A stretch of DNA of 64,000 nucleotides from an uncultured Eubacterium sp. Its GTDB lineage: Bacteria > Bacillota > Clostridia > Oscillospirales > Acutalibacteraceae. Each line of letters opens with the position of its first letter. The first letter of the stretch is position 1. The DNA lies in assembly GCA_910584985.1 (NCBI GenBank), contig CAJUDJ010000001.1, forward strand, positions 1 through 64,000, read 5' to 3'. A program made the translations under genes and the position numbers. Of the stretch, positions 15,789-23,715 are shown one piece after another. Below the pieces are notes generated by a model. The model did not search any database. It was not told the DNA's origin and saw nothing but the letters and a program-made list of their open reading frames with translations.

Positions 15789-18020
15789 ATGAGTAATGCC
15801 TGGAGAAATTTTAAAACAGGTGTATGGTGTGATGAAATCAATGTGCGTGATTTCATAAATAAAAACTATACTGCATATGACGGTGATGCTTCCTTCCTTG
15901 AAGCGCCTACAGAAAGAACGCAGAGAGTAAGCAAAAGGCTGAATGAGCTTCTTATCGCCGAAAATGAAAAAGGCGGCGTGCTGGATGTGGACACAAGCAA
16001 GGTGGTTACCATTCTTTCACATAAACCCGGCTATGTGATTAAAGAAGATGATATTATTGTCGGTCTGCAGACGGACGAGCCCCTGAAAAGAGGTGTTTCA
16101 CCCTTTGCCGGCTTCAGAAATGCAGTTCAGGCCTGCGAGGCATACGGCTATGAAATGTCTGATAAAATCAAGGATGAATTTATTTACAGAACAACGCATA
16201 ATTCGGGTGTTTTCCGTGCATATACCGATACAATGAAAAAAGCCCGCCATGCCGGTATATTAACAGGTTTGCCGGATGCCTATGCAAGAGGAAGAATTAT
16301 CGGCGATTACCGCAGAATTGCACTTTACGGCATGGATTATCTGATTGAGCAGAAAAAACTGGACAAGAAAAAGCTTTCCGAAAAGGATTTTCTTGATGAG
16401 GAAACGATTCATCTGCTTGAGGACCTTGCAAAGCAGATTGAATTTATGAATCAGTTAAAGATTATGGCGCTGGATTACGGTTGTGATATTTCCGTTCCTG
16501 CGCAGAATGCAAAGGAAGCCGTTCAGTGGCTTTATTTCGGCTACCTCGGTGCGGTTAAGGAGCAGAACGGCGCAGCCAATTCCATAGGCAGAATTGCTGA
16601 ATTTATTGACTGTTATATTGAAAGAGATTTTGCAGAAGGCACGCTGAATGAAAAGGATGCACAGGAAATTATTGACGATCTGATTGTGAAGCTTCGTCTG
16701 GTTCGCCATCTGCGCACACCCGAATACAATGAGCTGTTCGCAGGCGATCCGGTGTGGGTAACCTGTTCGCTCGGCGGTGTTTCGGCAGACGGAAAGCATA
16801 TGGTTTCAAAAACTTCGTTCCGTGTGCTTCAGACGCTTTATAATCTCGGTTCAAGCGCAGAGCCGAACATCACGGTTCTGTGGAGTCAGCAACTGCCGCA
16901 GGGCTTCAAAAATTTCTGCGCACAGGTATCAATTGATACCGATTCCATTCAGTATGAAAACGATGATGTAATGCGAAAGGATTACGGCGATGACTATGCG
17001 ATTGCCTGCTGCGTTTCCGCTATGAAAGAGGGAAAGCAAATGCAGTTCTTCGGTGCTCGCTGCAACCTTGCAAAGGTGCTTCTGATGGCTCTCAACGGCG
17101 GTAAGGATGAGGTGCACGGCGATCAGATTGCACCTGAAAGCAAAGCCTTTGATGAAACGGTGCTGAATTATGATGAGGTTATTAAAGCCTATAAGGAATA
17201 TCTTTCCTGGATGGCACGCCTGTATGTAAACACATTGAATATCATTCATTATATGCATGATAAATATGCTTATGAACGGCTTATGATGAGTCTGCATGAT
17301 ACAAATGTGGAACGCCTGATGGCGTTCGGCGTTTCGGGGCTCAGCGTTGCGGTTGATTCTCTTTCCGCAATTAAGTATGCCAAGGTAACACCCGTTAAGG
17401 ATGAAAGAGGTATTATTACCGATTTCAGAACAGAGGGCGATTTCCCGAAATTCGGAAATGATGACGACCGTGTGGACGATATTGCAAAGGATCTTACAAG
17501 TTATTTCTATCAGGAGCTGTGCAAAACACCGACCTACAGAAACGCAAAGCACACGCTTTCCATTCTTACGATTACCTCCAATGTTATGTATGGCAAGAAA
17601 ACGGGCGCTACACCGGACGGCAGAAGAGCAGGCGAGCCGTTTGCACCGGGTGCAAACCCGATGCACGGCAGGGACAGCGAAGGTGCACTTGCTTCCCTCA
17701 ATTCCGTTGCAAAGCTGGATTACGGCTGCTGCCAGGACGGTATTTCAAACACCTTTTCCATCACGCCCGATACACTCGGCACGGATATGGAAAACAGAAT
17801 CGATCATTTAACCACGATGCTGGACGGCTATTTTGAGCAGGATGCACACCATCTGAATGTAAATGTGCTTAACCGTCAGAAGCTGATTGATGCCATGAAT
17901 GACCCTACCCTGTATCCATCCCTCACAATCCGTGTTTCCGGCTATGCCGTAAACTTCAATAAACTCACTCGTGAAAAGCAGGAAGAGGTTATTGCAAGAA
18001 CATTCCATACTTCTATGTAA
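15789..18020 (+). CDS. pflB: Formate C-acetyltransferase (pyruvate formate-lyase) PflB
   Basis: This 743-residue glycyl-radical enzyme has the paired catalytic cysteines in IACCVSAMKEG near residue 407 and the glycyl-radical motif IRVSGYAVNF near residue 717. GATPDGRRAGEPFAPGANP is the typical pyruvate/CoA region. It converts pyruvate and CoA to acetyl-CoA and formate in the cytoplasm. AAGGAGG precedes the start. The activase gene pflA lies 2.7 kb downstream on the same strand, beyond a terminator and an accessory block, so the two are not in one simple operon here. In related Clostridia they are usually adjacent. Confidence 0.97.
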   Translation: MSNAWRNFKTGVWCDEINVRDFINKNYTAYDGDASFLEAPTERTQRVSKRLNELLIAENEKGGVLDVDTSKVVTILSHKPGYVIKEDDIIVGLQTDEPLKRGVSPFAGFRNAVQACEAYGYEMSDKIKDEFIYRTTHNSGVFRAYTDTMKKARHAGILTGLPDAYARGRIIGDYRRIALYGMDYLIEQKKLDKKKLSEKDFLDEETIHLLEDLAKQIEFMNQLKIMALDYGCDISVPAQNAKEAVQWLYFGYLGAVKEQNGAANSIGRIAEFIDCYIERDFAEGTLNEKDAQEIIDDLIVKLRLVRHLRTPEYNELFAGDPVWVTCSLGGVSADGKHMVSKTSFRVLQTLYNLGSSAEPNITVLWSQQLPQGFKNFCAQVSIDTDSIQYENDDVMRKDYGDDYAIACCVSAMKEGKQMQFFGARCNLAKVLLMALNGGKDEVHGDQIAPESKAFDETVLNYDEVIKAYKEYLSWMARLYVNTLNIIHYMHDKYAYERLMMSLHDTNVERLMAFGVSGLSVAVDSLSAIKYAKVTPVKDERGIITDFRTEGDFPKFGNDDDRVDDIAKDLTSYFYQELCKTPTYRNAKHTLSILTITSNVMYGKKTGATPDGRRAGEPFAPGANPMHGRDSEGALASLNSVAKLDYGCCQDGISNTFSITPDTLGTDMENRIDHLTTMLDGYFEQDAHHLNVNVLNRQKLIDAMNDPTLYPSLTIRVSGYAVNFNKLTREKQEEVIARTFHTSM

Positions 18021-18029
18021 TTATTATAT

Positions 18030-18069
18030 AAAAAGCGTTGGCTTGTTTTTTAACAAGCCAGCGCTTTTT
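18030..18069. terminator. pflB terminator (bidirectional)
   Basis: AAAAGCGTTGGCTTGTT pairs with AACAAGCCAGCGCTTTT around a short T loop, with A and T tracts on both sides. It can serve pflB and the convergent small membrane gene. Confidence 0.85.
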
Positions 18070-18085
18070 GCATTCTAGTTGTAAT

Positions 18086-18318
18086 TTAATCTTTTTCTTT
18101 ATTTTTTATTATGCCGATTACACCGGTGATAACGGTTAAAATACTCGCAGCAGCTAAAATGATAATAAATGTTTCATGCTCTCTTAAGTTTGATAAATCA
18201 TAATCGTAATAAGCCCATCCGCTTGTATCATTGGAATATGTAATTGCTGAATAGATACCGCCAACTAATCCTAACACCAAAAGAACAGCTCTTGAGCAAG
18301 TTTTGATGAAGATTTCAT
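18086..18318 (-). pseudogene. Small two-helix membrane protein with a frameshift right after the start
   Basis: AGAGGA lies 7 nt before an ATG at 18316-18318, but that frame stops after 14 codons. The other frame reads on as a sensible small membrane protein: IFIKTCSRAVLLVLGLVGGI, then a polar loop (NDTSGWAYYDYDLSN) and a second hydrophobic segment TFIIILAAASILTVI before a lysine-rich end. Adding one A to the AAA after the ATG would restore a single 77-residue reading frame. No family was recognised. It may be a real pseudogene, a slippage-controlled gene or a sequence error. Without the frameshift, a TTG at 18278-18280 could start a 64-residue product. Confidence 0.6.
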
Positions 18319-18349
18319 TTTTATTTCCTCTTTTCTCTTTTAATTATTT

Positions 18350-19903
18350 CTATGGTAAATTTTTGGTTGCAATAAGATTGGAAACAGCAAATCCTGTCCA
18401 TGAGTCTCCTAATAACCAATCCCCTATACGATTACCAAAAAACTTAATTGTAACCATATCAATTCCTGCAATGTTTACTTCAAAGTCATTTGGCATTTTA
18501 TTTTTTGAAAAATTTTCTGATTTGAATAATAGTTTCCCATCACCATAAATTTCAAAATAACCATTTTGCTGATGATTTTTATATTCTTCTGGAAGAAAAG
18601 CGATACCGGAAATACAATCATATTTTTTTCCAAGATTATAATTTATATCAAAATGTGCTTTATAATCACTGTTAAAATAAAACTTTAAACAATTAAACAT
18701 AGTTTCACTTTTATTGGATACCAATTTTTCATTCCATTTTATTCCACCTGTATAAGCCCACATATCATCATCTCGATAACTTGTAGCATTATCTGAGTAA
18801 TAGAGTTTAAACGGCAGATACTCTTTAAAATATTCAACTTTTTTATTGATTTCATCGTCATCAGGGCAAAGATTTTGTGCCATTTTTGCCATATCATATG
18901 CACCCTCCCGCTCGCCGCTTTTCAGGACTTCATCCGCTTTTGCAATATAATCGACTGCTTTGTTTTTAACTGCCTGATTCAGTCTTTCCTTGGCATCTGC
19001 GGATAAACCATTGCCGAGAGATTCAATATACTCGTTGGCGGCATCAATATCACCGCTGTTTACAAATTCGTCTATTTTCGCAAGCTTCGCTTCATAAATC
19101 TTGGTTTCATATGTGTCCAGCTTTTCGGAAATTTCTTTTGTTGGGTTTTTGTTTCTGAGCTTTGTTATTTCATCCTGTGCCGCCTCATATCTGCCTTCAC
19201 TTATGAATTTCTCAATTAACTTTGCTTTTTCTTCCATTAATTTCAGCTGTGCTTCTGTCAGCTTGTTTTGTGCTTCGGAATACCAGCTGTCCTCTTCAAT
19301 TACCTTTTCAAGCAAATCAGCGGCACCTTGAAAATCACTTTTATTCATCCGTTCTGTTCCCTGAAAAAAGGCTTCCTTTGAATCATATAAATTGTAAAAA
19401 TTCATGGCGGCTGCATATAATTCTTCATTGTATCCCGAAAGTCTTAATAAAGCAGAATCGGCAGAGGGCAGAAATATATCTCCCGTTAAATCTGTTATGA
19501 AAATATAAGGGTCTGTTTCTGTGGGCTGATTATTCAATTCATCCTTCCAATCTGAAATATAATCTTCAAATGCAGAAAACACTGCTTTTCCTGATTTTGA
19601 TAAATCTTCGTAAACAACGGAATAATCACCGCAGTATTGTTCAAAAACAGATGCAACATTTGCTCCTGATTTGGAATCAAAGGCTTTCTGCAAATTGCTT
19701 TTTGCGGCAGCAGGCATAATAACTGTGTTTAATATAGTTAAAAATATAATAATAAATAATGCAGCAACAGCCGCAATTATAGCCATAAATTTCGGATTTT
19801 TAAAAAGGTCTGTTATTTTCTGATTTTGCACATCCGCACCGCAGTTTGAACAGTTTATATCCCTTTCGCTGATTTCCGTTCCGCAATTTAAACATCTTTT
19901 CAT
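18350..19903 (-). CDS. Zinc-ribbon, single-pass membrane protein with coiled repeats and a C-terminal NPCBM-like domain
   Basis: This 517-residue protein has a cytoplasmic zinc ribbon (C4, C7, C18, C21 in MKRCLNCGTE and INCSNCGAD), a membrane helix at about 40-64 and a long outer part. Residues 70-370 are helical and Lys/Glu-rich with TPR-like repeats (FISEGRYEAAQDEITKL, FVNSGDIDAANEYIESL, DEVLKSGEREGAYDMAK). The last 130 residues are beta-rich and read like an NPCBM sugar-binding domain (FEIYGDGKLLFKS, VNIAGIDMVTIKFFG). Function unknown; the design suggests a surface sensor or adhesin coupled to the cell interior. It is divergent from an XRE repressor gene, and its promoter overlaps the likely operator. 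GGAG lies 7 nt before the start. Confidence 0.75.
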   Translation of the reverse strand: MKRCLNCGTEISERDINCSNCGADVQNQKITDLFKNPKFMAIIAAVAALFIIIFLTILNTVIMPAAAKSNLQKAFDSKSGANVASVFEQYCGDYSVVYEDLSKSGKAVFSAFEDYISDWKDELNNQPTETDPYIFITDLTGDIFLPSADSALLRLSGYNEELYAAAMNFYNLYDSKEAFFQGTERMNKSDFQGAADLLEKVIEEDSWYSEAQNKLTEAQLKLMEEKAKLIEKFISEGRYEAAQDEITKLRNKNPTKEISEKLDTYETKIYEAKLAKIDEFVNSGDIDAANEYIESLGNGLSADAKERLNQAVKNKAVDYIAKADEVLKSGEREGAYDMAKMAQNLCPDDDEINKKVEYFKEYLPFKLYYSDNATSYRDDDMWAYTGGIKWNEKLVSNKSETMFNCLKFYFNSDYKAHFDINYNLGKKYDCISGIAFLPEEYKNHQQNGYFEIYGDGKLLFKSENFSKNKMPNDFEVNIAGIDMVTIKFFGNRIGDWLLGDSWTGFAVSNLIATKNLP

Positions 19904-19943
19904 AAATATTCTCCATTTTACACAAAAACTATCTAATGTTTAC

Positions 19944-19972
19944 ATTATATAATGCGATAGTCTATATGTCAA
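19944..19972 (-). promoter_or_regulatory. Consensus sigma-A promoter of the zinc-ribbon protein gene
   Basis: TTGACA (19967-19972) and TATAAT (19944-19949) on the minus strand are separated by 17 nt. A half-site AAACATTAGATAG (minus strand, 19928-19941) lies just downstream, near the expected transcription start. Confidence 0.85.
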
Positions 19973-19990
19973 GGTGAAATGATAAAGTAT

Positions 19991-20012
19991 TATCTAATCA
20001 AAACATTAGATA
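19991..20012. promoter_or_regulatory. Palindromic operator in the divergent control region
   Basis: TATCTAAT and ATTAGATA flank a 6-nt spacer. The same CTATCTAATGTTT sequence occurs once more in the opposite arm at 19929-19941, so at least three half-sites lie between the two genes. The neighbouring XRE protein is the obvious candidate to bind here. Confidence 0.65.
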
Positions 20013-20025
20013 GTGAGTGATGGGA

Positions 20026-20229
20026 ATGATTAAATTAAGAGTGCTGGATTTACTCAGGGAAAACGGAAAAACAAAATACTGGCTTTATATGCAGCTTGGT
20101 ATGAGTTATCAGAACTTCAATAAAATGGTGAACAATGAAACGAAATCCATAAAGTATGATAATATTGAAACAATGTGCCGCCTGTTTAACTGCAAGCCGA
20201 ATGATTTGTTTGAAATTACCGATGAATAA
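20026..20229 (+). CDS. XRE-family (Cro/CI-type) transcriptional regulator, small
   Basis: This 67-residue helix-turn-helix protein reads IKLRVLDLLRENGKTKYWLY, then QLGMSYQNFNKMVNNE (recognition region) and a C-terminal CRLFNCKPNDLFEI, the usual ending of the short YozG-like XRE regulators. It has no ligand-binding domain. Start choice is uncertain: GTG 20017, ATG 20020 and ATG 20026 are in frame and none has a strong Shine-Dalgarno; 20026 gives the family-typical beginning. The gene is divergent from the zinc-ribbon protein, and a perfect palindrome lies 14 bp upstream, so it probably represses itself and its neighbour. Confidence 0.85.
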   Translation: MIKLRVLDLLRENGKTKYWLYMQLGMSYQNFNKMVNNETKSIKYDNIETMCRLFNCKPNDLFEITDE

Positions 20230-20267
20230 CGGTTGTGCTTTCATAGCGTTTGTGTTATTTTTAATGT

Positions 20268-20743
20268 ATGGAATTACAAAAAAGAAAACCGAACAGGTTA
20301 AAGGGATTTGATTACAGTAAGGACGAATTATATTTTATTACTGTCTGTTCAAAAAACAGAAATAACATATTTTCCAAAATAATCGTAGAGCAGGATGTCC
20401 TCCTCCCGCCGAAGATAGAATTGTTATATGCCGGAAGAATTCTGGATAAATATATTCATTCGGTAAACAGTGCATATAAAAATGTTGAAATAACCGATTA
20501 TGTTATTATGCCGAAGCATTTCCATTTGATTATTAAATAAGCAGCGGCACGGTGCCTTCACCATGCCTTACGGTAAGTACAGTAATTAAAGGTATAAAAA
20601 GTTTTACAACAAGGGAAATCGGGTTTTCTGTTTTTCAAAATTCTTTTTACGACCACATCATCCGTGATGAAGAGGACTATTTGACAAAGGCGCAGTATAT
20701 AGAAAATAACCCTGCAAAAGGCAGGAGTACAAGTATTATTTAA
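20268..20743 (+). pseudogene. RAYT-type (REP-associated, Y1/IS200-like) transposase, one frameshift
   Basis: Two frames together give a RAYT/Y1 transposase of about 158 residues. The first (ELQKRKPNRLKGFDYS, YFITVCSKNRNNIF) carries the HUH-type metal motif in IMPKHFHLIIK and then stops at 20538-20540. The second frame continues GTVPSPCLTVSTVIKGIKS and NSFYDHIIRDEEDYLTKA, which contains the catalytic tyrosine region, and YIENNPAK at the end. Adding one A to the AAA before the stop joins the two frames exactly. So one base has been lost in an A run and the rest is intact. RAYTs act on REP-like palindromes; no REP array was recognised. Confidence 0.82.
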
Positions 20744-20752
20744 GGTGATTTT

Positions 20753-21454
20753 ATGGCAAAAATACATTCATTTGAAAGTCTGGCAGCGCTGGACGGCGAA
20801 GGTATACGCTACGGCGTGTTTTTCACAGGCTGTCCGCTTCGCTGTGTTTACTGCCACAATCCGGACACCTGGTTTGGCAGCGGACAGGAATATTCCGCAC
20901 AGGACTTGGTAAAAAAAATAAAACGCTACAAGCCCTATTTCAAAAACGGCGGCGGCGTAACCTTTTCGGGCGGTGAACCTTTGCTGCATGCCGCATTTAT
21001 CAATGAGACAGCACCGCTTTTAAAAGAAAACGGTATTGGCTACTGTCTGGACACCTCGGGCAGTGTTGTGCTTACAAATGCGGTGAAGGCCTGCATAGAC
21101 GGCGCTGATATGGTGATTCTGGATATAAAATTTTGTGATGTCGAAAGCTATAAAGCATACACCGGCGGGGATTTTGAAAACTTTGTGCATATCGGCAGAT
21201 ACTGCACGGAAACAGGGAAAAGGCTCTGGCTGCGCACGGTGGTTGTGCCGGGGATTAATGACAGTGAGGCGCAGATAAAGCAATATGCCGAATTTGCAAA
21301 GCAGTTTGAATATGAGAAATATGAATTGCTTGCGTTTCACACAATGGGCTTTTTCAAATACGAAAAGCTGGGCATTGAAAATCCGCTTGCAGGGAAAAAA
21401 GCACTTTCAAAGGAAAGGCTTTTAGAATTGCAGAAAATAGTTGACAAAGGCTGA
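20753..21454 (+). CDS. pflA: Pyruvate formate-lyase activating enzyme PflA
   Basis: This 233-residue radical SAM enzyme has the cluster motif CPLRCVYC (C27, C31, C34), preceded by DGEGIRYGVFFTG, which is characteristic of PFL activases. VTFSGGEPLL is the glycine-rich SAM motif. It uses S-adenosylmethionine to put the glycyl radical on PflB. AAGGTGATTTT precedes the ATG. It is separated from pflB by an accessory block. The promoter of the next operon (21441-21469) lies across the last codons of this gene. Confidence 0.95.
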   Translation: MAKIHSFESLAALDGEGIRYGVFFTGCPLRCVYCHNPDTWFGSGQEYSAQDLVKKIKRYKPYFKNGGGVTFSGGEPLLHAAFINETAPLLKENGIGYCLDTSGSVVLTNAVKACIDGADMVILDIKFCDVESYKAYTGGDFENFVHIGRYCTETGKRLWLRTVVVPGINDSEAQIKQYAEFAKQFEYEKYELLAFHTMGFFKYEKLGIENPLAGKKALSKERLLELQKIVDKG

Positions 21455-21469
21455 TAAAAAAATTATAAT
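21441..21469 (+). promoter_or_regulatory. Perfect-consensus promoter of the thiamine uptake operon
   Basis: TTGACA (21441-21446) and TATAAT (21464-21469) are separated by 17 nt. The -35 and part of the spacer lie in the 3' end of pflA, and transcription would start just before the TPP-type aptamer. Confidence 0.88.
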
Positions 21470-21483
21470 AGCAGTAACTTAAT

Positions 21484-21561
21484 AAGTCAGGGGTGCCGCA
21501 CGGCTGAGATTATACCCTTTGAACCGAGCATTAGTATGGACGGTGAAGACGATATAGACGA
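21484..21561 (+). ncRNA. TPP-type (thi-box) riboswitch with a divergent 3' arm
   Basis: GGGGTGCC, GGCTGAGATTATACCC and TTTGAACC are the canonical 5' half of the thi-box, including the GCUGAGA loop that binds the pyrimidine ring of thiamine. The usual 3' arm (CUGAU...AUAAUGCC...GCGNAGGGA) is not recognisable; here the sequence is CGAGCATTAGTATGGACGG then TGAAGAC. A short closing helix between GTC and GAC is possible. A terminator follows at once and the downstream genes encode a thiamine-binding protein and a Thi ABC transporter, so a thiamine-related ligand and transcriptional attenuation are likely. Confidence 0.8.
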
Positions 21562-21568
21562 TAATTCT

Positions 21569-21604
21569 GTCCTGTACTATTTTTTAGTATAGGACTTTTC
21601 TTTT
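21569..21604 (+). terminator. Riboswitch-controlled terminator
   Basis: GTCCTGTACTA pairs with TAGTATAGGAC around a T loop and is followed by TTTTCTTTT. It lies between the thi-box aptamer and the first gene, the usual position for an attenuator. Confidence 0.85.
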
Positions 21605-21646
21605 GACTTGTTGAGTAATACATATTTTCAGAAAGGAAGAAAAATT

Positions 21647-21946
21647 ATGAAAGCAAGTATTGCAATTCAGGTTTTGCCTGAGGTACCGAACGAGGAGGAG
21701 CTCATCAGAATTGTGGATGAGGTTATAGCTTATATCAAAAGCACAGGCCTTAACTGCTATGTGGGTCCGTTTGAAACAACGGTTGAGGGAGAGAGCTATG
21801 ATCAGCTTATGGAAATTGCCGCAAACTGCCAGAAGGTTGCCATTAACGCAGGCTGCCCGAGCGTAAGTGCTTATATTAAGGTGGTTTACAATCCCGAAGG
21901 CGAGGTTCTTACCATTGACAAAAAAGTTACAAAGCATCACCAATAA
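21647..21946 (+). CDS. MTH1187/YkoF-like thiamine-binding protein
   Basis: This 99-residue protein matches the MTH1187 (DUF77) family of small thiamine-binding ferredoxin-fold proteins: ASIAIQVLPEVPNEEELIRI, then YIKSTGLNCYVGPFETTVEG and VSAYIKVVYNP. Members bind thiamine or its pyrimidine and are commonly encoded with ThiXYZ transporters, as here. AAAGGAAG precedes the ATG at 21647. It is first in the riboswitch-controlled operon and overlaps the permease gene by about 32 nt. Confidence 0.85.
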   Translation: MKASIAIQVLPEVPNEEELIRIVDEVIAYIKSTGLNCYVGPFETTVEGESYDQLMEIAANCQKVAINAGCPSVSAYIKVVYNPEGEVLTIDKKVTKHHQ

Positions 21947-22691
21947 AACAGCACCTGTTGCTGCACTGGCAGCTGTTATCCTTATATGGTTTATCTGCTG
22001 TAATTTTGAGATTGTGCCTGCTTATATGCTGCCGTCTCCCGCTGATGTGGCAAAGGCATTTTCGGTCAATTTTGCAATTATGATGAAGCAGGCTGTATAT
22101 ACGCTTCAGGAAGCAGTATATGGGCTGGGAATCGGGATTATTCTGGCTTTTTTTGCAGCAGCACTGATGGACAGGTTTTCCTTTGTTCATAAAGCCGTTT
22201 ATCCTGTGCTGATTATAACACAGACAATCCCCACCATTGCCATTGCACCGCTGCTTGTTCTGTGGATGGGCTTCGGAATGGCACCCAAAATTACGCTTGT
22301 TGTGATTACCACCTTTTTCCCGGTTGCAATCGGGCTTCTGGATGGCTTTAAAAGTGCGGATAACGATGAAATCAATATGCTGCGCTCGATGGGTGCAGGC
22401 CGATTGCAGATTTTCAGGCATATCAAGCTGCCGTCTGCCGCTGGGTCGTTTTTTTCAGGGCTTAAAATCTCTGCCTCCTATGCGGTGGTGGGCGCTGTTA
22501 TATCCGAATGGCTGGGCGGCTTTAACGGCCTTGGCGTGTATATGACAAGAGTTAAAAAAGCTTATGCATTTGATAAAATGTTTGCTGTAATTGTGTTTAT
22601 TTCGGTTATAAGCCTTCTGCTTATGGCTTTTATCGGTGTGCTTCAAAAAGCGGTTATGCCGTGGGAAAGAAAAAATAGAAAAGGAAATTAA
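21915..22691 (+). CDS. thiX: ABC transporter permease, thiamine/HMP precursor uptake (ThiX-like)
   Basis: This roughly 258-residue permease has about six membrane helices and the EAA loop (LLDGFKSADNDEINMLRSMG) that docks to the ATPase. It resembles permeases of the SsuC/TauC/ThiX type. The start is uncertain because the gene overlaps the previous one: TTG at 21915 with GAGG 9 nt upstream is preferred, while the ATG at 21867 would lie deep inside the thiamine-binding gene. With the lipoprotein and ATPase it forms a complete importer, likely for the pyrimidine (HMP or formyl-aminopyrimidine) part of thiamine. Confidence 0.85.
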   Translation: MTKKLQSITNKTAPVAALAAVILIWFICCNFEIVPAYMLPSPADVAKAFSVNFAIMMKQAVYTLQEAVYGLGIGIILAFFAAALMDRFSFVHKAVYPVLIITQTIPTIAIAPLLVLWMGFGMAPKITLVVITTFFPVAIGLLDGFKSADNDEINMLRSMGAGRLQIFRHIKLPSAAGSFFSGLKISASYAVVGAVISEWLGGFNGLGVYMTRVKKAYAFDKMFAVIVFISVISLLLMAFIGVLQKAVMPWERKNRKGN

Positions 22692-22694
22692 AAT

Positions 22695-23705
22695 ATGAAT
22701 AAAAGAATATTGGCTGTATTTCTGGCAGCCGTTATGGTGTTCTGCCTTGCTGCGTGCAGTGCAGATCAAAAGGATAATCAGAATAGAACAGAAATAACAA
22801 TGTGTCTGGAATGGACACCGAACACAAATCATACAGGTCTGTATACTGCTCTGAAAAAAGGCTACTATGATGCGGCAGGGCTTAATGTTAAAATTGTTCA
22901 GCCGCCTGAAAACAGTACTGCAACACAGGTTTGTGCAGCAGGGCAGGCACAGTTCACGATTGAGGCACAGGATACGCTTGCACCTGCCTTTACGGCAGAT
23001 GTGCCTGTCGGCGTAACGGCCGTTGCAGCTGTTCTGCAGCACAACACCTCGGGTATTATGTCCAAAGCAGAGGAAGGTATGAACAGGCCTGCCGGATTAA
23101 CAGGCAAAACCTATTTAACATGGGATACGCCTGTGGATAAAGCCATTATGGAAAACCTTGTGAATACAGACGGCGGCAACTGGAGCAAGGTTACACTGAT
23201 TCCCAATATGGTTACGGAAGAGGCAGAGGATGTGAAAGCAAATCCGGATCACGCCATCTGGGTGTTTTACGGCTGGGGCGTTATGAATGCAAAGGTTAAG
23301 AATATTGATGTGGATTATTTCAGCATTAAGGATATGAACCCGATTTTTGACTACTATACACCGGTTATTGTGGGCAACAATGATTTCTTAAAAAATAATC
23401 CCGAAGCGGCGAAGGCATTTGTCTCCGCAACGGCAAAGGGTTATGAATATGCAGCACAGCACCCTGAGGAAGCGGCACAGATTCTGATTGAAAGTGATGA
23501 TACAGGTGCGCTGACAGGCAGCGAGGCGCTTGTTCTTGAAAGCCAGAAATGGATTTCACAGCAGTATATTGCAGATGCTGAAAAATGGGGATATATTGAT
23601 GCACAGCGCTGGAACAGATTCTACAGCTGGCTTTGGGAAAACAAACTGATTGAAAAGCCGATTGAAACAGATTTCGGCTATACAAATGAATTTTTACCTG
23701 AATAG
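22695..23705 (+). CDS. thiY: ABC transporter substrate-binding lipoprotein, NMT1/THI5-like (ThiY-like)
   Basis: This 336-residue protein has a signal peptide with lipobox LAAC (lipidated Cys near residue 16 of the hydrophobic stretch), so it is anchored outside the membrane. The mature part has the NMT1/THI5 pattern: MCLEWTPNTNHTGLYTALKK, YYDAAGLNVKIVQPPEN and QFTIEAQDTLAPAF. Proteins of this type bind HMP or formyl-aminopyrimidine. It lies 3 nt after the permease gene and directly before the ATPase gene. The late WGVMNAKVKNIDVDYFSI region is also typical. Confidence 0.88.
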   Translation: MNKRILAVFLAAVMVFCLAACSADQKDNQNRTEITMCLEWTPNTNHTGLYTALKKGYYDAAGLNVKIVQPPENSTATQVCAAGQAQFTIEAQDTLAPAFTADVPVGVTAVAAVLQHNTSGIMSKAEEGMNRPAGLTGKTYLTWDTPVDKAIMENLVNTDGGNWSKVTLIPNMVTEEAEDVKANPDHAIWVFYGWGVMNAKVKNIDVDYFSIKDMNPIFDYYTPVIVGNNDFLKNNPEAAKAFVSATAKGYEYAAQHPEEAAQILIESDDTGALTGSEALVLESQKWISQQYIADAEKWGYIDAQRWNRFYSWLWENKLIEKPIETDFGYTNEFLPE

Positions 23706-23715
23706 AGAGAATAAA

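Noticed and set aside
16929..17666. Minus-strand open frame of 245 codons
   Set aside because: It is antisense to pflB and has no motif.
20268..20743. Leader elements as REP targets of the RAYT remnant
   Set aside because: The elements are much longer than REPs, lack a consistent GTAG-headed short hairpin, and end at start codons; no direct link was seen.
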